The notes: a model not told the origin generated them from the sequence alone. A DNA stretch of 64,000 nucleotides from Ascaphus truei (GCA_036426205.1 CM071573.1:71797240-71861239), one strand, 5' to 3'. Positions 1 through 11,000 are shown, counted from the stretch's first letter. Program-made: numbers and translations.

Positions 1-489
1 GAATTTCTAACCGCTCCTGTTCTGGATTCCTAGCTCCCAGGTGGGTAAATGAGGATATAAGTCCAAGGATACCGGGCAGAAACTTTATTGAAGTGTTAAA
101 AAATTAAACAAATAAATTGATAAAAACAGGGGTATATAACAAACCCTCCGCTTGCTCAACTCGTGAGCTGCGGTAGGGGAAGGGGTGGGAGGACCGTCTC
201 TGGGATGTTCAGCAGTCTCGTGGTGCTACAGCCCACGCTCCGCGTCCGGATGGAGCTCTGTACTTCCCTGTTCCTGCTCCCGACGGTGGCCGCAGAGTAT
301 CAAAATAGTGGGGGGATTTTGAGCAACGCGTTTCGCCCTATGGGCTTCCTCAGGCTCCGTAGTTAGGAAGGGTATGATACACCGCTCCACTTTTATGTGT
401 TGTGGACATCCTAACTACTACGCCCCATTAGTACACAGCCTTTAAAATCACACACAACCTACTTGTCTCCACAATTTCCCAACACCTTT
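1..489. other. unassigned stretch, no gene seen
   Basis: No coding region, repeat end or RNA gene is recognised. The part from about 160 to 370 is GC-richer than its surroundings and holds one 67-codon open frame with no recognisable domain, which I treat as chance. Confidence 0.4.
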
Positions 490-706
490 TGAATGATAAT
501 GTATGAATGTATGTACATCTTTTTTTTATATAGTGCCACCCAGGTACATAGCACTTTACAGCAGTAACACGCGTGACATAATATTACAACACAATGGGAA
601 TTAGCACTTCAGAAATAAAACAATAGGAAAAGGTGTCCGTGCGTCAAAGATCTTACAACCTAAGTGGTAAGTGGAGGAGAATTTACAGAGACAGAAAGAG
701 GGTGTA
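490..706 (-). mobile_element. L2-like LINE, 3' UTR tail
   Basis: Read on the minus strand this ends in a tract that includes 'tatataaaaaaaagatgtac' and contains the 'ttgtaagatc' block shared with the copies at 1346-1870, 12424-13710 and 19796-20225. It is a 5'-truncated copy holding only 3' UTR. The assignment to the L2 group comes from the coding parts of the longer copies. Confidence in family membership is high; the exact clade is less sure. Confidence 0.7.
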
Positions 707-1345
707 CAGTACAAATTGTATTTGGGAAATGATAATGTGCAAAGTGTTAGATGATCGGAAGCACTTTGGATAAATGTATGGAATAGAAAACATAATTATT
801 ATAATTATCATTATGAGAAAATGTTATGCTTCCATTACATTCTAATTGTGCATGTTCCATAATGCTGATATACATAGATTGGCTGCATTGTACTTGTATT
901 AGTGCCTGGAATACAAAAGTAACACAGTTTAATGAGACATTGTTTGCCTAAGATTAGTTTATTATTAAATCATATTAATTTACCTTTTACAAGCCTGGAA
1001 GGGATACACATCTCCGGTAAAGTTGCTAAACCTCAATAAATATGTTGTTCTCAATTGGCATTTAATGAGCATTCAATAACTTTTGTCACCGAGTCTTCTT
1101 TTGCAGGTTTAGCGAGACGGCTTTTGTGTATTAATCAAGAAACAAAGCTCATTAAAAATATTTATGAAAGATAAACAACTTTTCTTGAGACATATTTCTT
1201 GTAGAGTTGTTTAGTCTCATGAAATGTCAATTAACATTCAAAGCACGGGGGCACTTGTTATACAGTAACATGAATCCCTTTCTTGTACAGCTCTCAATAA
1301 GTATTATAATGTGATAGTCATATTTGTCTGAGTACATGAGCAGGC
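707..1345. other. AT-rich unassigned stretch
   Basis: AT-rich DNA without a recognisable gene or repeat. Nothing further is seen. Confidence 0.4.
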
Positions 1346-1870
1346 TGAAATAAGGCAATGCAAAACAATTTCTCGCTATGCACCATCCCGACTCTTGCGT
1401 TCTTCTCAAGGATGTCTTCTTTCTACCCCCTTTGTATCTAAAGCCCTCTCCCGCCTTACACCTTTCTCACTGACTGCCCCGCACCTCTGGAATGCCCTTC
1501 CCCTCAATACCCGACTAGCACCCTCTCTATCCACCTTTAAGACCCACCTTAAGACATATTTGCTTAAAGAAGCATATGAATAGCACTGTGGATATTCTGA
1601 ACACAAGTTACATAAAGCTTGGCCCCCTGCAGACGCACTTACCAGAATTCCCTCCTACTGTTTCTATACGTTCCCCTACCGACCAATTACATTGTAAGCT
1701 CCTTGGAGCAGGGACTCCTCTTCCTTAATGTTACTTTTATGTCTGAAGCACTTATTTCCATGATCTGTTATTTATATTATTTGTTATTTATATGATTACC
1801 ACGTGTATTACTACTGTGAAGCGTTATGTACATTTATGGCGCTATATAAATAAAGACATACAATACAATG
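1346..1870 (+). mobile_element. L2-like LINE, ORF2 C terminus and 3' UTR
   Basis: This is a 5'-truncated non-LTR retrotransposon. Positions 1395-1583 still encode the C-terminal tail of the ORF2 polyprotein, including 'APHLWNALPLNTR' and 'LSTFKTHLKTYLLKEAYE', which is typical of L2/CR1-group ends. The 3' UTR follows and stops at 'gcgctatataaataaag' plus a short ACATACAATACAAT microsatellite-like tail. The upstream part (about 1366-1394) matches the antisense copy near 12900, so homology starts before the open frame. The reverse transcriptase itself is missing, so the copy is dead. Confidence 0.8.
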
Positions 1871-2479
1871 CTGGTTGATACTATATACTTAAATATTTCT
1901 ACCACCATTGGTTCTTCTACTTACATTTACAGAACCCAACCAATAATTACACTTTTCTGCTTTCTATATTTATTTTCAGGCTTCTCTGTTATGTGAGGAA
2001 TAACTTCCTTTGGGGTAAAACTTTCATTTGGTTGGTAGGGATGTGCAAAACTTTTGCACAAGTTCACGAAACAGGCGACTAATGAACTACTACAACTTTT
2101 ATCATTCGGTCGCAAATATTCAAAAATATTCGCCAGGCTTTAAAAGATATACATTCTGGTGAAAATGTTCTTTAATCTCTTTATTGCAAATACAATGAAT
2201 AAGACACAGATACGCAGAAATACATCATCTGCATACTGCAGTTAGAAGTTGGTAGTGTGAATGATACTGACAAAGTACAAGTGATGATGATGTCTGACTG
2301 ATTAAGCCAAGTGAGACTTGTACTGATACCAAACGATAAACAGCAAGGATGAGGATTCTACTGGCTGACACCCTTAGACTTTCTGGTAGTGGGCTAGGCC
2401 ACTCACTCCTGGAGTTTTGGCATCCCTGTGCCTGAGCATATCCACTGTATGAAAGTGCAATACATACAATGACACAGGA
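1871..2479. other. unassigned stretch
   Basis: No gene is seen. A short palindrome (gtgcaaaacttttgcac) lies near 2042-2058 and the stretch 2040-2140 has the look of an old dispersed repeat, but I cannot assign it. Confidence 0.35.
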
Positions 2480-2740
2480 CAGGGTCGTCTTAACAGCATT
2501 GTAGGCCCCCGGGCAAGCAGTGCACTGCAAAATTTCTCTCGCGAATGCAGACATGCCAACTCTCCGCTACAAATCGTAATTTTTCTCCTTCTATCGAGTT
2601 AGCGGGAGATTTCAAAGTTGAGGCAGGTGATCGGAAAATTAATGTTAAATTCTGGTCTGTGCATAGATTAGAATGTGTCCCCTATGCTCGTGGGGCCCCC
2701 AGATAACTGCCCAGCGTGCCCTTGTGTTAAGACGGCACTG
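2480..2740. mobile_element. hAT-like MITE with 8-bp target duplication
   Basis: The ends are inverted: CAGGGTCGTCTTAACA on the left, and the right end reads CAGTGCCGTCTTAACA on the other strand. Flanks are ACACAGGA on the left and ACACAGGG on the right, an 8-bp target duplication with one mismatch. CAG termini with 8-bp duplications are the hallmark of hAT transposons. At 261 bp it has no transposase and must be non-autonomous. Confidence 0.75.
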
Positions 2741-3203
2741 ACACAGGGAGAATACGGAAGACAACAGCAACTCAACCATGTGGCACAAAGGCACAAGGGC
2801 AAAATATGGGGGCGCTTCACAGCCTCTCAGCATATATTAATCCCGCAACCTAAACAGTACATTAAAAAATTATTCCTTTATAATAGTGTGATATAGTTGA
2901 AATAAAATTACTTTGAAATCCCCGAGTAGAGATCAAGCAAGTAACACCATGTTATGTCAATCATTTTTTCAGTCACTCCTTGATCTTTTATCAGATGCAA
3001 GAAATGCCGACACTGCCAGCAATTACTTAATGGTTAAGCTGAAGATGAAAGGCATCTTAAAGTTTGTGTGTTTAAACAGATGATAAAAGTCAATTTGAAC
3101 ATGCGCCTCTTACTGTCTATTTATCAAAGTCCTTTGCTGTTTGTGTCACCTTGTCATTTTAATACCAGTAGAAGGAGATAGGGAAGAGACATATGACACA
3201 CAT
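2741..3203. other. unassigned stretch
   Basis: AT-rich sequence between two MITEs. The 73-codon frame crossing 2675-2896 overlaps the MITE and is not supported as a gene. Confidence 0.4.
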
Positions 3204-3206
3204 TTA

Positions 3207-3362
3207 GCCCGCGTTTATAGTGCCGGCAACGTCGCGTCAAAACATATGTATTGTTTGCGATTGCTGGAAGTCACTTCAATTTGATTTTTTCCAGCGATTG
3301 CAGCGTGATGGCAGCGTAGCCGTCGCGTCACTGTCGCCATTGCCGTCACTATAAGCGCGGCC
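3207..3362. mobile_element. PIF/Harbinger-like MITE, 156 bp
   Basis: The two ends are ~25-bp imperfect inverted repeats: GCCCGCGTTTATAGTGCC on the left, and GGCCGCGCTTATAGTGAC when the right end is read on the other strand. Flanking triplets are TTA and TAA, near the 3-bp TWA duplication used by PIF/Harbinger. The body is CpG-rich, unlike its neighbourhood, as in the copies at 7063, 50142 and 51771. Confidence 0.65.
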
Positions 3363-3641
3363 TAAGATGTATCAAATCAAGTCAAATTCTACCAGTGTAT
3401 CGTCTAAATTGTTGATACTTTTAAGGGTTGCAGAAGCTAAACCTTCGGAAGACTTATGTGCTAAGAAGTCTGGTGTTGATTTTAATTTAGTATGTCAGGA
3501 AGGTTTCCATAGAGGAAGACCAAATCCTGAATTCCTAAATTATAAAAAGGCTTGCAAAAGGCCTAAAAGAGGAGCTGATGAAAGTTCCAGAGTCTGCTAA
3601 ATAGCCTACATCAATATACTGACTATAGCCATTAGCCACTT

Positions 3642-4054
3642 TTAGTTGGGTAGAGCTACTAGGCGGTCCCCTGAAAGCAGTCCTTGGTGATCGGAAAGGG
3701 TTGGGGCTTGGGACAGCAAATACCTTTGTGTAGGATTGGATGCCATCTCCTTTTTAGCCATACTGGGTAAACTGGAACCCTGTCTGAAAGTATTTTTAGC
3801 AATGAATTTGATAGGAGGGAATGCATATGTAAATGCAGGTGTTTCCAAGGAAAGGAAAATGCATCCATTCTCCATGCTCCTCGGGTAAGCAAAAAAGTAA
3901 AGCGATCTCTTGCTGAATTTCCTCTGGCAGGAAAAGACATCTGCAAACTCATTCTGAACACTTGGGACATGTTGCTGCAATGCAGATGTCCCACTATGTT
4001 TAGTTCCACAATTGTAGTGTCTCTCTGCAAAGTGCTCTCAAATGATACCCCCAT
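3642..4054 (-). pseudogene. DIRS-like reverse transcriptase/RNase H fragment
   Basis: Two overlapping minus-strand frames together resemble the end of a DIRS/Ngaro-type reverse transcriptase-RNase H. One frame carries 'YAFPPIKFIAK', close to the conserved 'YAFPP' block of that family, and the other carries 'RMDAFSFPWKHLHLHMH' just upstream of it. The switch between frames shows at least one frameshift, so this is a dead fragment. DIRS elements use a tyrosine recombinase instead of an integrase; no recombinase is recognised here. The assignment rests on family motifs remembered, not on alignment. Confidence 0.4.
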
Positions 4055-5118
4055 CTGATTTATGTGCCCTCAATGTCTATTTGAATGAAGATAGATATTC
4101 CTGTTGTCGAGTTGGGAAGTAAAGCTAAGAGAACATTGTATGCCACACACAACTCTAGTACTGTACGTATAAGTGAAGGTGAGATTTATGTATTGACCAT
4201 ACCCCTTACTGCTATGTCCTGAGATAATCCCATAGCTGGAAAGGGATGACTATATCTGGCCCGTGCTGGAGGATTAGATTTGGAAGAGATGTATGATGAA
4301 CCAAACCAAAAAGTTACGTTCAGACCAAATCGTTGAGGGTGTGATGAGGAACAGATCACTCTGGTCTGATTTAAAGGAGAATCTACCAAGTACCATTGAC
4401 ACCAAGGCAGGATACATTTATGATGCTACTATTGCTCAAATATCTGAATTTCCAATATGTGACCCAAGGACCACCTCCTCCTCTTTAATACATGGGGCTC
4501 TAAATGCTAGTTTAGTAAAGTCAAAAACTTTAGAACGCAGGTCTAACAACTACCATGTGATGCTTATTTGGTAGGGGGCATCTTCAACCACAAGCTAACT
4601 CTATGCCATTTGAACATTACTCCTGTACCTCTGTCAGTTAGGTGACACCTCGTCAGAAGCACAATCCATGTTTGGGCGGAAAGATGTGGAGGTGCCCTTC
4701 ATAGGTTCATCCTCAGACAGAGGGGTATCTTAACCCTTGTGAGAGGATACTCTTAGGCAGGTACTTATAAAAAAAATACCTTGTAAATATTTGAGGGGAA
4801 TTTTTCAGCACCCCAAACAGGAAAAATACACCTGATATGTCCTTTGAAGGTATCCTCAAAGATGGTTATTGTTTTCTCATTTATTTCCTGCATTTTTGAT
4901 CTTCAAACAAAGATACTTTGCAGCTGAATCCCATGAAGTATATCTAGTGGGACCTGAAGAACTTTCCCTGTCGGGAAGTTTCCTAGCCTTCCCTGAGGAG
5001 GGATGTTACTGTATCTTCTTCAGCCAAGGAGCAAGAGTCACGCAGGACAAACCTCTTTCTCTTGCTGGTTATCTGCATAAAGGGATTCTTTTAGTGTCAA
5101 GACGTGGTGGATGTGGAG
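4055..5118. other. unassigned stretch, possible further DIRS-like remains
   Basis: Short open frames occur (for example 4293-4574 on the plus strand) but show no recognisable domain. Given the DIRS-like fragment beside it, part may belong to the same dead element. Nothing supports a host gene. Confidence 0.3.
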
Positions 5119-5538
5119 TAGATATGGGTCAATCCGCCCAAATCCATTTCCCGGATTTTCTCGCACCCACCCCCCCTCCAATCCATTTAATGGTGTAAAA
5201 TCCATGAATGGATTTGGTCGGTTTTAATTCACGTTGGCTCATCAAAAACAACCACTGAATACAACCCGTGGACAGATTTGTAGAATCCAATCTGCGGATT
5301 CAGCAATCTATTGGCGCATTCTTAAGTATGCGCCATCGGATTGCTGAATCCGTGGATTGGATTCTACAAATCCATCCATGGGTTGCAAAATCCGCGGAGT
5401 GTATTTGTAATAATGATAATAAATCAGCAAACCGCGAATCACCTTTTCTGAGATTGATCCGCTGGAATCTACAGACCAAAGGAACCGGCCGATCCGCTGC
5501 GGATCAAAATTCGCCATAAAAAAACGCCCATCTCTAGT
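5119..5538. mobile_element. foldback element with ~54-bp hairpin arms
   Basis: The core is an inverted repeat with arms about 5266-5319 and 5328-5382, separated by only 8 nt, with few mismatches. Each arm contains 'attggattctacaaat' or its complement. The outer ends look weakly inverted ('tagatatggg' on the left, and 'tagagatggg' read from the right). No coding capacity or target duplication could be confirmed. The hairpin is certain; the outer limits are approximate. Confidence 0.6.
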
Positions 5539-7059
5539 GTGGAGTAGCCCTGGGGTGGAAACCCAAGGGAGTCTATCATGGCGACCGAAAACCACATCCT
5601 CCATTCTGCACCGCCAAAAAGAATCGGAGCAGGATCACATAAGCACAGAAGCCCGCAGTTACTGTACCCGGAGAACGATTTGTGAGGTCGTGCTGCAGGA
5701 GACCGCCTGCTCCCATCAGCTGTTGCTAGGTGGCAAGTCTCCCTAGAAGAACAAGAGTTAATGACTTCACATACCATGTGCGAGAAATAGTTTGAAAACT
5801 GTAAAACTCATTCAACTCATCAGTTTTTATGGATTGTGGGGGACTCAGGAAGTGGGGTTATTAGTTATTTTGTTATTCCAATTAGATGCAATCAGATGTA
5901 TGCACATCTGCTCTATATCATTGGAACCGCTAGGAGAAGGGAAGGGTACTTAACATGCAATAAGACATACATATGCAAAAGATAAGGGAATTAAAACAGA
6001 TCCCACTTGCTGTTAGTGTAAAAAATAAAAATGAATGAGTATGCTTCTCTTTTCTTTTGGTCCATTTAATTTGAATTGTATCTAGCAATTAGTGATTTTC
6101 CCCACTATCTTTACACTAACTGTATTGCCATGATTAGCCAAACAAAGTCTGGATTAACAAGCCGTCTAGATACCACAGTCTTATCCCTAACAAGATTGGG
6201 TAAAGATAGTAAACATTCTTCAAAGTATTTGATTACTATGGAAATCATAAATGTTCACAAAATGATACTTGTACTTGTTTCATTTGTTGAAAATGGTGTT
6301 AGTCACGTACGTTTTATTTAATGAACAGGTCAGTGTCGCTTGCTCAGTTTGGTCCTAAGAGGGACTGCGCCTTTAACCGTCTAGTCTTTCATTCTGCGTG
6401 ATGTTGTTGTCGTTGCACACATTCTCGTGTATGTGCATGGTTTAGCCGTGATTGCAGTCTTGTTTGTGGCAGACTTCTGTGACAGTTTGTTGCTGATAAA
6501 CTCTTACTAGAGCCTAGAGCAGACAAGTAATGCAGTGAGAGTACAACAGATTGTATCATCGTTTGGCAGAAAAATGTCCCTTTCCCAGCATGAATTCATC
6601 TTTTGTGCAACTACAGTAGGTGCAGTGAATAAGTATGATACGTTTAATTAAATTAAATTAAATAATTACCTCCTTACAAATAATCAGATAGGCATAAATA
6701 TTTTAAAGCGATGCCCCCCTTTTTATCTTCCATTTTCAACAGGGAACGGATTGTTAAAATTGTTCGTAATGTAATTAAACATAAGCAACCCCTCCATTAA
6801 AGGATCACATATTAAAGTGGGCTGTATAAAGAAGAGCTAAGGCAAACATTACTGCAGATTATATTTCAGGTTTCAAAAGTTTAAAACATCTGCAGGGTCA
6901 ATTAAAATATAGGATTTTAAATATTTCTACTTGTCTGGTCTTTGTATGGCACGGGAAACCAACAGGATGAACAAGAATACTGCAGGTTAACAGAAATGTC
7001 ATCGGATGAATAAGATTTTCTGTCATTTGTGACAATAATATAAACCAAGACTTCCAGAC
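5539..7059. other. unassigned stretch
   Basis: About 1.5 kb, mostly AT-rich, without a recognised repeat or gene. Open frames here are short and share no known domain. Confidence 0.4.
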
Positions 7060-7062
7060 TAA

Positions 7063-7380
7063 GGCCCCGTCCGCACTGCTCATGACTGCGCACCCGACGC
7101 TAAAAAGAAACAGACCTGTATGGGGCAGGCAGGCAGTGCTTGTGCATGCTAGCACAAAGCGCGATGGCACGACCACCGTTCCCAAAGACAAGAAATTAGT
7201 CTTTTGGCGAGCGATGGTCACTTCACAGTTCAGCCAATGAGGGCGAACCAGCCGCGTGATGTCATGACCGTGCCCGCGCCACGCCTCCCCATCGTGAGTC
7301 CTTCAGATCGCTCGTGCGAAGGGCACGAGCGCCGCCAGGTGCTCCGTCGCGGGCGGGACCTGCTCACAGGGGCCGCAACA
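7063..7380. mobile_element. PIF/Harbinger-like MITE, 318 bp
   Basis: CpG-rich block flanked by TAA on both sides (7060-7062 and 7381-7383). The left end is GGCCCCGTCCGCACTG, and the right end contains the complementary pattern CAGGGGCC. It shares 'gccaatgagg.cgaacca' and 'cgcctcccc' with the copy at 59641-59895. No transposase is present. Confidence 0.6.
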
Positions 7381-8160
7381 TAAGCCAAATGTATTTATTT
7401 TCTTCAACCAACCAGATAACGTCTCCATAACACTGGTCTCCAATATATATTTTTTCTAACTTGGAGCAAGGAAGGTGGATATTTCTGCTTGGCAATTGTT
7501 GATTTTGTTGCATTTTAAGATATTCTGTATTATTGGCTTCAAATACACAGCAATTTTTAAAATGCCGGCTTTATGCCTAAACAGAAAAAAAAACTTATTT
7601 GTTCATCAACATTAATTCTGTAAGTGATATGGATCTATTGCTAGTGCAAGATGTTGGATACCTTCCTTCTTTTGGAGTAACTGAGATCGTAGCCAATAGT
7701 ATTTCTGGAGGTAGGGTTGCAATCTCCAAAAAAACATTAAATAGCTAATTTCTTGTAATACAAAGTAGTAAAGCCATCAAGACCCGGGGCTATTAATGTA
7801 TTAAAAGGATTTAATGGGTTCCATGACCACCTGTAGGGTTATGGGATGACCCCAAAAAATCAGAGGAGTGGGTGTCAAGCGAGAGAAGATTGCACAGAGA
7901 TAGATATTTGCCGCAGAGTGTTGACGAGTGTGATATTTTGTATAAAGACTCGTACAATTTACAAATTAGCTATTTATTTATTTCACGTTGTAGGTTGAAA
8001 ACACAGAGATTGATTAGATCAAATTAATATTGCAGCTGGCTTGCATGTTTCTTAGTTCAGTTGCTAACAATCTGTTCAGGAATTAATTTGGAACTTCATT
8101 GAAATATCCTCCAATTGTAAGAAATCCTTTCAATAAGGGGGGAAACATGTTGGGCCTAAT
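7381..8160. other. unassigned stretch
   Basis: AT-rich DNA with no recognised gene or repeat. Confidence 0.4.
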
Positions 8161-8550
8161 GCAGTAAGCGCCGAAAAGCAACTTTTCGCCAGCTTCTCGC
8201 AAAAAATGTCTGCCGATAAGACCAAAACTCTGCAGTTTTTTTTCCGGCAGACGCGATAAGCCACTTTTCGGTGCTCATCGCCAGCTTTTCTAACTCGCTC
8301 AATTCTAGCAGCCCCGATCAGCTTTTCTCAGCTGTTCGCTGCACTAGAATTGAGAGTTCCTCTCAAAATCGTCCCGCCACAAAAAATTGGCAAGAACGTG
8401 GGTGGAGCGGCGAGAGGGGGGACTTAGAAAAAATCAGGCCCTTTTCCTGCATCGCATTGATGCCAGGGTCTCCGGAGCTGATACCCATTAATACCAGCAT
8501 CGGAGACACCCGGCATGAATCCCATGCAGGTAAAATGCATTTACAGCCCA
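8161..8550. repeat. dispersed repeat with 'taagcgccg' motif
   Basis: The block 'gcagtaagcgccgaaaag' near 8161-8180 is echoed at 8260-8290 and again, diverged, near 20830. The end (8466-8500) has the 'gggtctccggagctga' arm also found in the foldbacks at 8776-9013 and 59965-60255. I read this as part of the same foldback-rich repeat complex. Confidence 0.4.
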
Positions 8551-9091
8551 CTTCATTACTTTAGCAGATAACCGCTAAGGCAATAAACAGGTTAACTACC
8601 AGTGTCAGGCTTATTGTGGGTAGCGGGGGTGGGTGAAGGGGTATTTGACCCTTGGTGTGTATTTAGGCCTTGTGGGGGCTTGCAGGTGGATTTAACCCCT
8701 TCATTACCTTAGCAAATATCCGCTAAGGTAATGAAGCTGCTTTAATGTATTTTTTTTTAATAGTGTGTGGGACCAGGGGTATCCTGAACTGAACCGCTTT
8801 GATTTCTGGCTCAGGGACCCCCTGCTTCCCGAGTTACAGTCCCCGTTTGGGGCATCGGATGCCAGTGTCGCCGGGATTTTTTATTGCGTCCACGTCGCGT
8901 GACGTGTGACATGTAAACAATGGAGGAGACCGGCACCCCATATCTGGGCCTGTAACTTGGGAAGCAGGGGGTCCCCGAGGCTGAAATCAATGCGTTTCAG
9001 CTCAGGAGACCCCTTGCTCCTTCACAGTATTACTAAAAATTACATTAAGTCAGCTTCACTACCATAGCGGATAGCCGCTACGGTAATGAAT
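8551..9091. repeat. three diverged copies of a ~38-bp hairpin
   Basis: Hairpins lie at 8551-8586, 8699-8736 and 9054-9091. The middle one is perfect: arm CTTCATTACCTTAGC, 8-nt loop, arm GCTAAGGTAATGAAG. The outer two carry mismatches in the same frame of pairing. They recur at intervals of about 150 and 350 bp between longer inverted arms, so they appear to be modules of a larger foldback repeat. Confidence 0.65.
8776..9013. mobile_element. foldback element with ~78-bp arms
   Basis: The left arm is about 8776-8853 and the right arm about 8935-9013, imperfectly complementary over their whole length, around an ~80-bp loop. Shared blocks include 'gggaccccctgcttccc' on the left and its complement on the right. 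A third arm-like copy lies at about 9131-9210. No coding capacity is seen. The same arm family bounds the element at 59965-60255. Confidence 0.65.
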
Positions 9092-9398
9092 TATTGTTTA
9101 TTGATATGTGTGTTTTGATACGAGTGTAGATGTGCAGGGGGTCTCGTAGCAGAACCGCGTTGGTTTGAGGTCCGGGGACCCCCTACTTCATGAGATACAG
9201 GTCCCATTATGGGGTGCGGTGTCCCTCTGCAGGATTTAAATCCTCCGGTCACGTGATTGGGACATCTTCGTTTGCGCTGCTGTTCTCCACGCGGCATGAT
9301 TGCCGCCAATCGCCCGAGGCACACGTGTTTATCGTGGTTGCTTTGTTTGAATTTCATGGATTGTGTGCAATTAAATGCAATGAAATATATGAATTGTA

Positions 9399-9521
9399 AC
9401 GTTGCTCCCTGCCTCCGTTAACATGAGAACACTTATCTGCTGCCGGAATCACTGCATGGTCCATGCACTGATTCCGACAGCAGATAAGTGTTCTCATGTT
9501 AACGGAGGAAGGGAGCAACGT
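9399..9521. repeat. 123-bp near-perfect hairpin with almost no loop
   Basis: The two halves are reverse complements around position 9460, with about three mismatches in 61 pairs. Each half contains 'gttaacatgagaacactt' or its complement, and the centre is gcatgg-t-ccatgc. Such a palindrome could be the product of a foldback transposon, or could be transcribed into a long hairpin RNA. I see no terminal duplication that decides between these. Confidence 0.85.
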
Positions 9522-9637
9522 GATTGAGGAGGTTGGGGATATCTCTCTGAAGAAAGCAGCTCCAGGACTTCTCTTATGTATCTTCAGCCCATGACTGATC
9601 TGTGAACAAGAAGCATGACCCCCCATTCAAATTTCAT

Positions 9638-9677
9638 GAGCCTGACGAAGCCGAGTTATCGGCGAAATGCGTAGCTC
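9638..9677 (+). ncRNA. hammerhead-ribozyme-like motif (best copy)
   Basis: The parts follow in hammerhead order. Stem I 5' strand is GAGC (9638-9641). The core is CTGACGA (9642-9648), then one extra A. Stem II is GCCGA-gtta-TCGGC (9650-9663), five perfect pairs. GAAA is at 9664-9667. A very short stem III (AU...GU) follows, then the cleavage-site A at 9673. Stem I 3' strand is GCTC (9674-9677), which pairs perfectly with GAGC. Type I hammerheads with minimal stem III are known in Penelope-like retroelements and amphibian repeats. The extra A before stem II and the 2-nt stem III loop are departures; a dimeric fold may be needed. Activity is inference. Confidence 0.5.
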
Positions 9678-10144
9678 CTTCTAGTTTGCTGTTTCTGACC
9701 CACGGGAGCCTCCGTAGTCAGTGTGAGCATGTGACGGTTCAGGGGATTCCTGCTTCCCAATGTGTCCCTGTCACCCCTGGTCTTTCCTCCTTTTGGAAAT
9801 TCATTTACAATCAGTGTCTGGGTATTTTGATTGTTTTAACCCCCTGCTCCCCCTGTTTTCCGTATTTTATCTCACATTAAGGGTCTTGGATGGTCCCTCT
9901 AGGTGTTGAAGCAGAAGGGATTCTTAGGTCATCTCTCATTGCCTAGAGAGACCCTTTTTGCCAATTGTTGGTAACAGTATTTATTCATTTAATTTATTAT
10001 ATAATTTTTTTCTGGATTTATAAGTTAAGGTTAGCGCCTGGGTGTTCTGTTCTATATCAGCTGTTTAAAAGCCAGAACACTAAAATGCCATTTTATGCAC
10101 TCGCGTCTTAAGGCCGAACAGTTGGCCGCTGCATCATTACGCTC
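9678..10144. other. unassigned stretch downstream of the hammerhead-like motif
   Basis: No gene is seen. It may belong to the same repeat as the ribozyme-like motif, since short matches ('aattg..ggtaacag') recur downstream of the copy at 37496, but the limits cannot be set. Confidence 0.3.
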
Positions 10145-10344
10145 ATAATATATATTTTCTTTAACTGTGCACGCAATGTCTTGTATATAATGTATACCCT
10201 GTTCATTTATGTAACTGTACTTGTAACCATGTATTATTTGTTTAACTCTGTGCCCAGGACATACTTGAAAACGAGAGGTAAGTCTCAATGTATTACTTCC
10301 TGGTAAAATATTTTATAAATAAATAAATAAATAAATAAATCTGT
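10145..10344 (+). mobile_element. second LINE family, 3' UTR tail with (AAAT)n end
   Basis: The tail has the block 'cttgaaaacgagag', then 'gtattacttcctggtaaaa', and ends in an ATAA/AAAT simple repeat. The same tail follows the ORF2 C terminus at 17640-18208, which identifies it as a non-LTR retrotransposon. Only the 3' UTR remains. Related antisense tails lie at 10843-11000 and 16366-16562. Confidence 0.75.
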
Positions 10345-10842
10345 ATGTAGTCAATTCACAGACATTTCATGGACAGATAGAGTTGGAAAATTGGGTACAG
10401 GGGATAAAGTGTTTGTGAGTTTCAGATTGAAAAAGATAAGTTTAAACATCACAAAACAGCAGCCAACGGCAGCGAACAGCTCACACCTTTTAGTTGCCCT
10501 TCAGCTGCGCGAAAGGCTATCCGCCTTTGGGGCAACGCAGATGTACACTGGGGTGGTTGAGATTCAATGCAGCTGTGAACACAAAGTTCATTGTGTCCTC
10601 TTGGCTCATTAACATTCCAGTGGGTGGGGTTGACGTTCAACAAAGTACAAGCAAATGTTAACCCTTGGCATGCTGGTGCTGTGCAGAGGGTAGCAGCTCT
10701 TGGGGACCCCATCAGGCTGACCGCCTTGCTTTTGTGCTTCACACCAGTGCTTTCTGAAGTCCAGACTGAAATGTGAGCATTATATTTTTGCGAAAAATGG
10801 CCTTAATGGTAGGTTGGCTCCCCGTCTTGGAATTGGAGCCAG
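10345..10842. other. unassigned stretch
   Basis: Several short overlapping frames occur on both strands (10391-10776), none with a recognised domain. No repeat end is recognised. Confidence 0.35.
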
Positions 10843-11000
10843 AACTATTTATTTCTTTATTTAGAAAATGTTTTACCAGGAAGTAATACATTGAAAGTTA
10901 ACTCTCGTTTTTAAACTATGTCCTGGGCAAAGAGTTATGATAACAATTCATGATTACAATAAATGAACAGAGGTTATACATTCAATGTACAGATAGGCAG
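10843..11000 (-). mobile_element. second LINE family, 3' UTR tail
   Basis: Antisense copy of the tail seen at 18010-18208: 'ttttaccaggaagtaataca' followed by 'taactctcgtttt'. It is 5'-truncated and carries no coding sequence. Confidence 0.75.

Noticed and set aside
3367..3600. 77-codon plus-strand frame just after a MITE
   Set aside because: No recognisable domain and no promoter or splice context; probably part of decayed repeat sequence.
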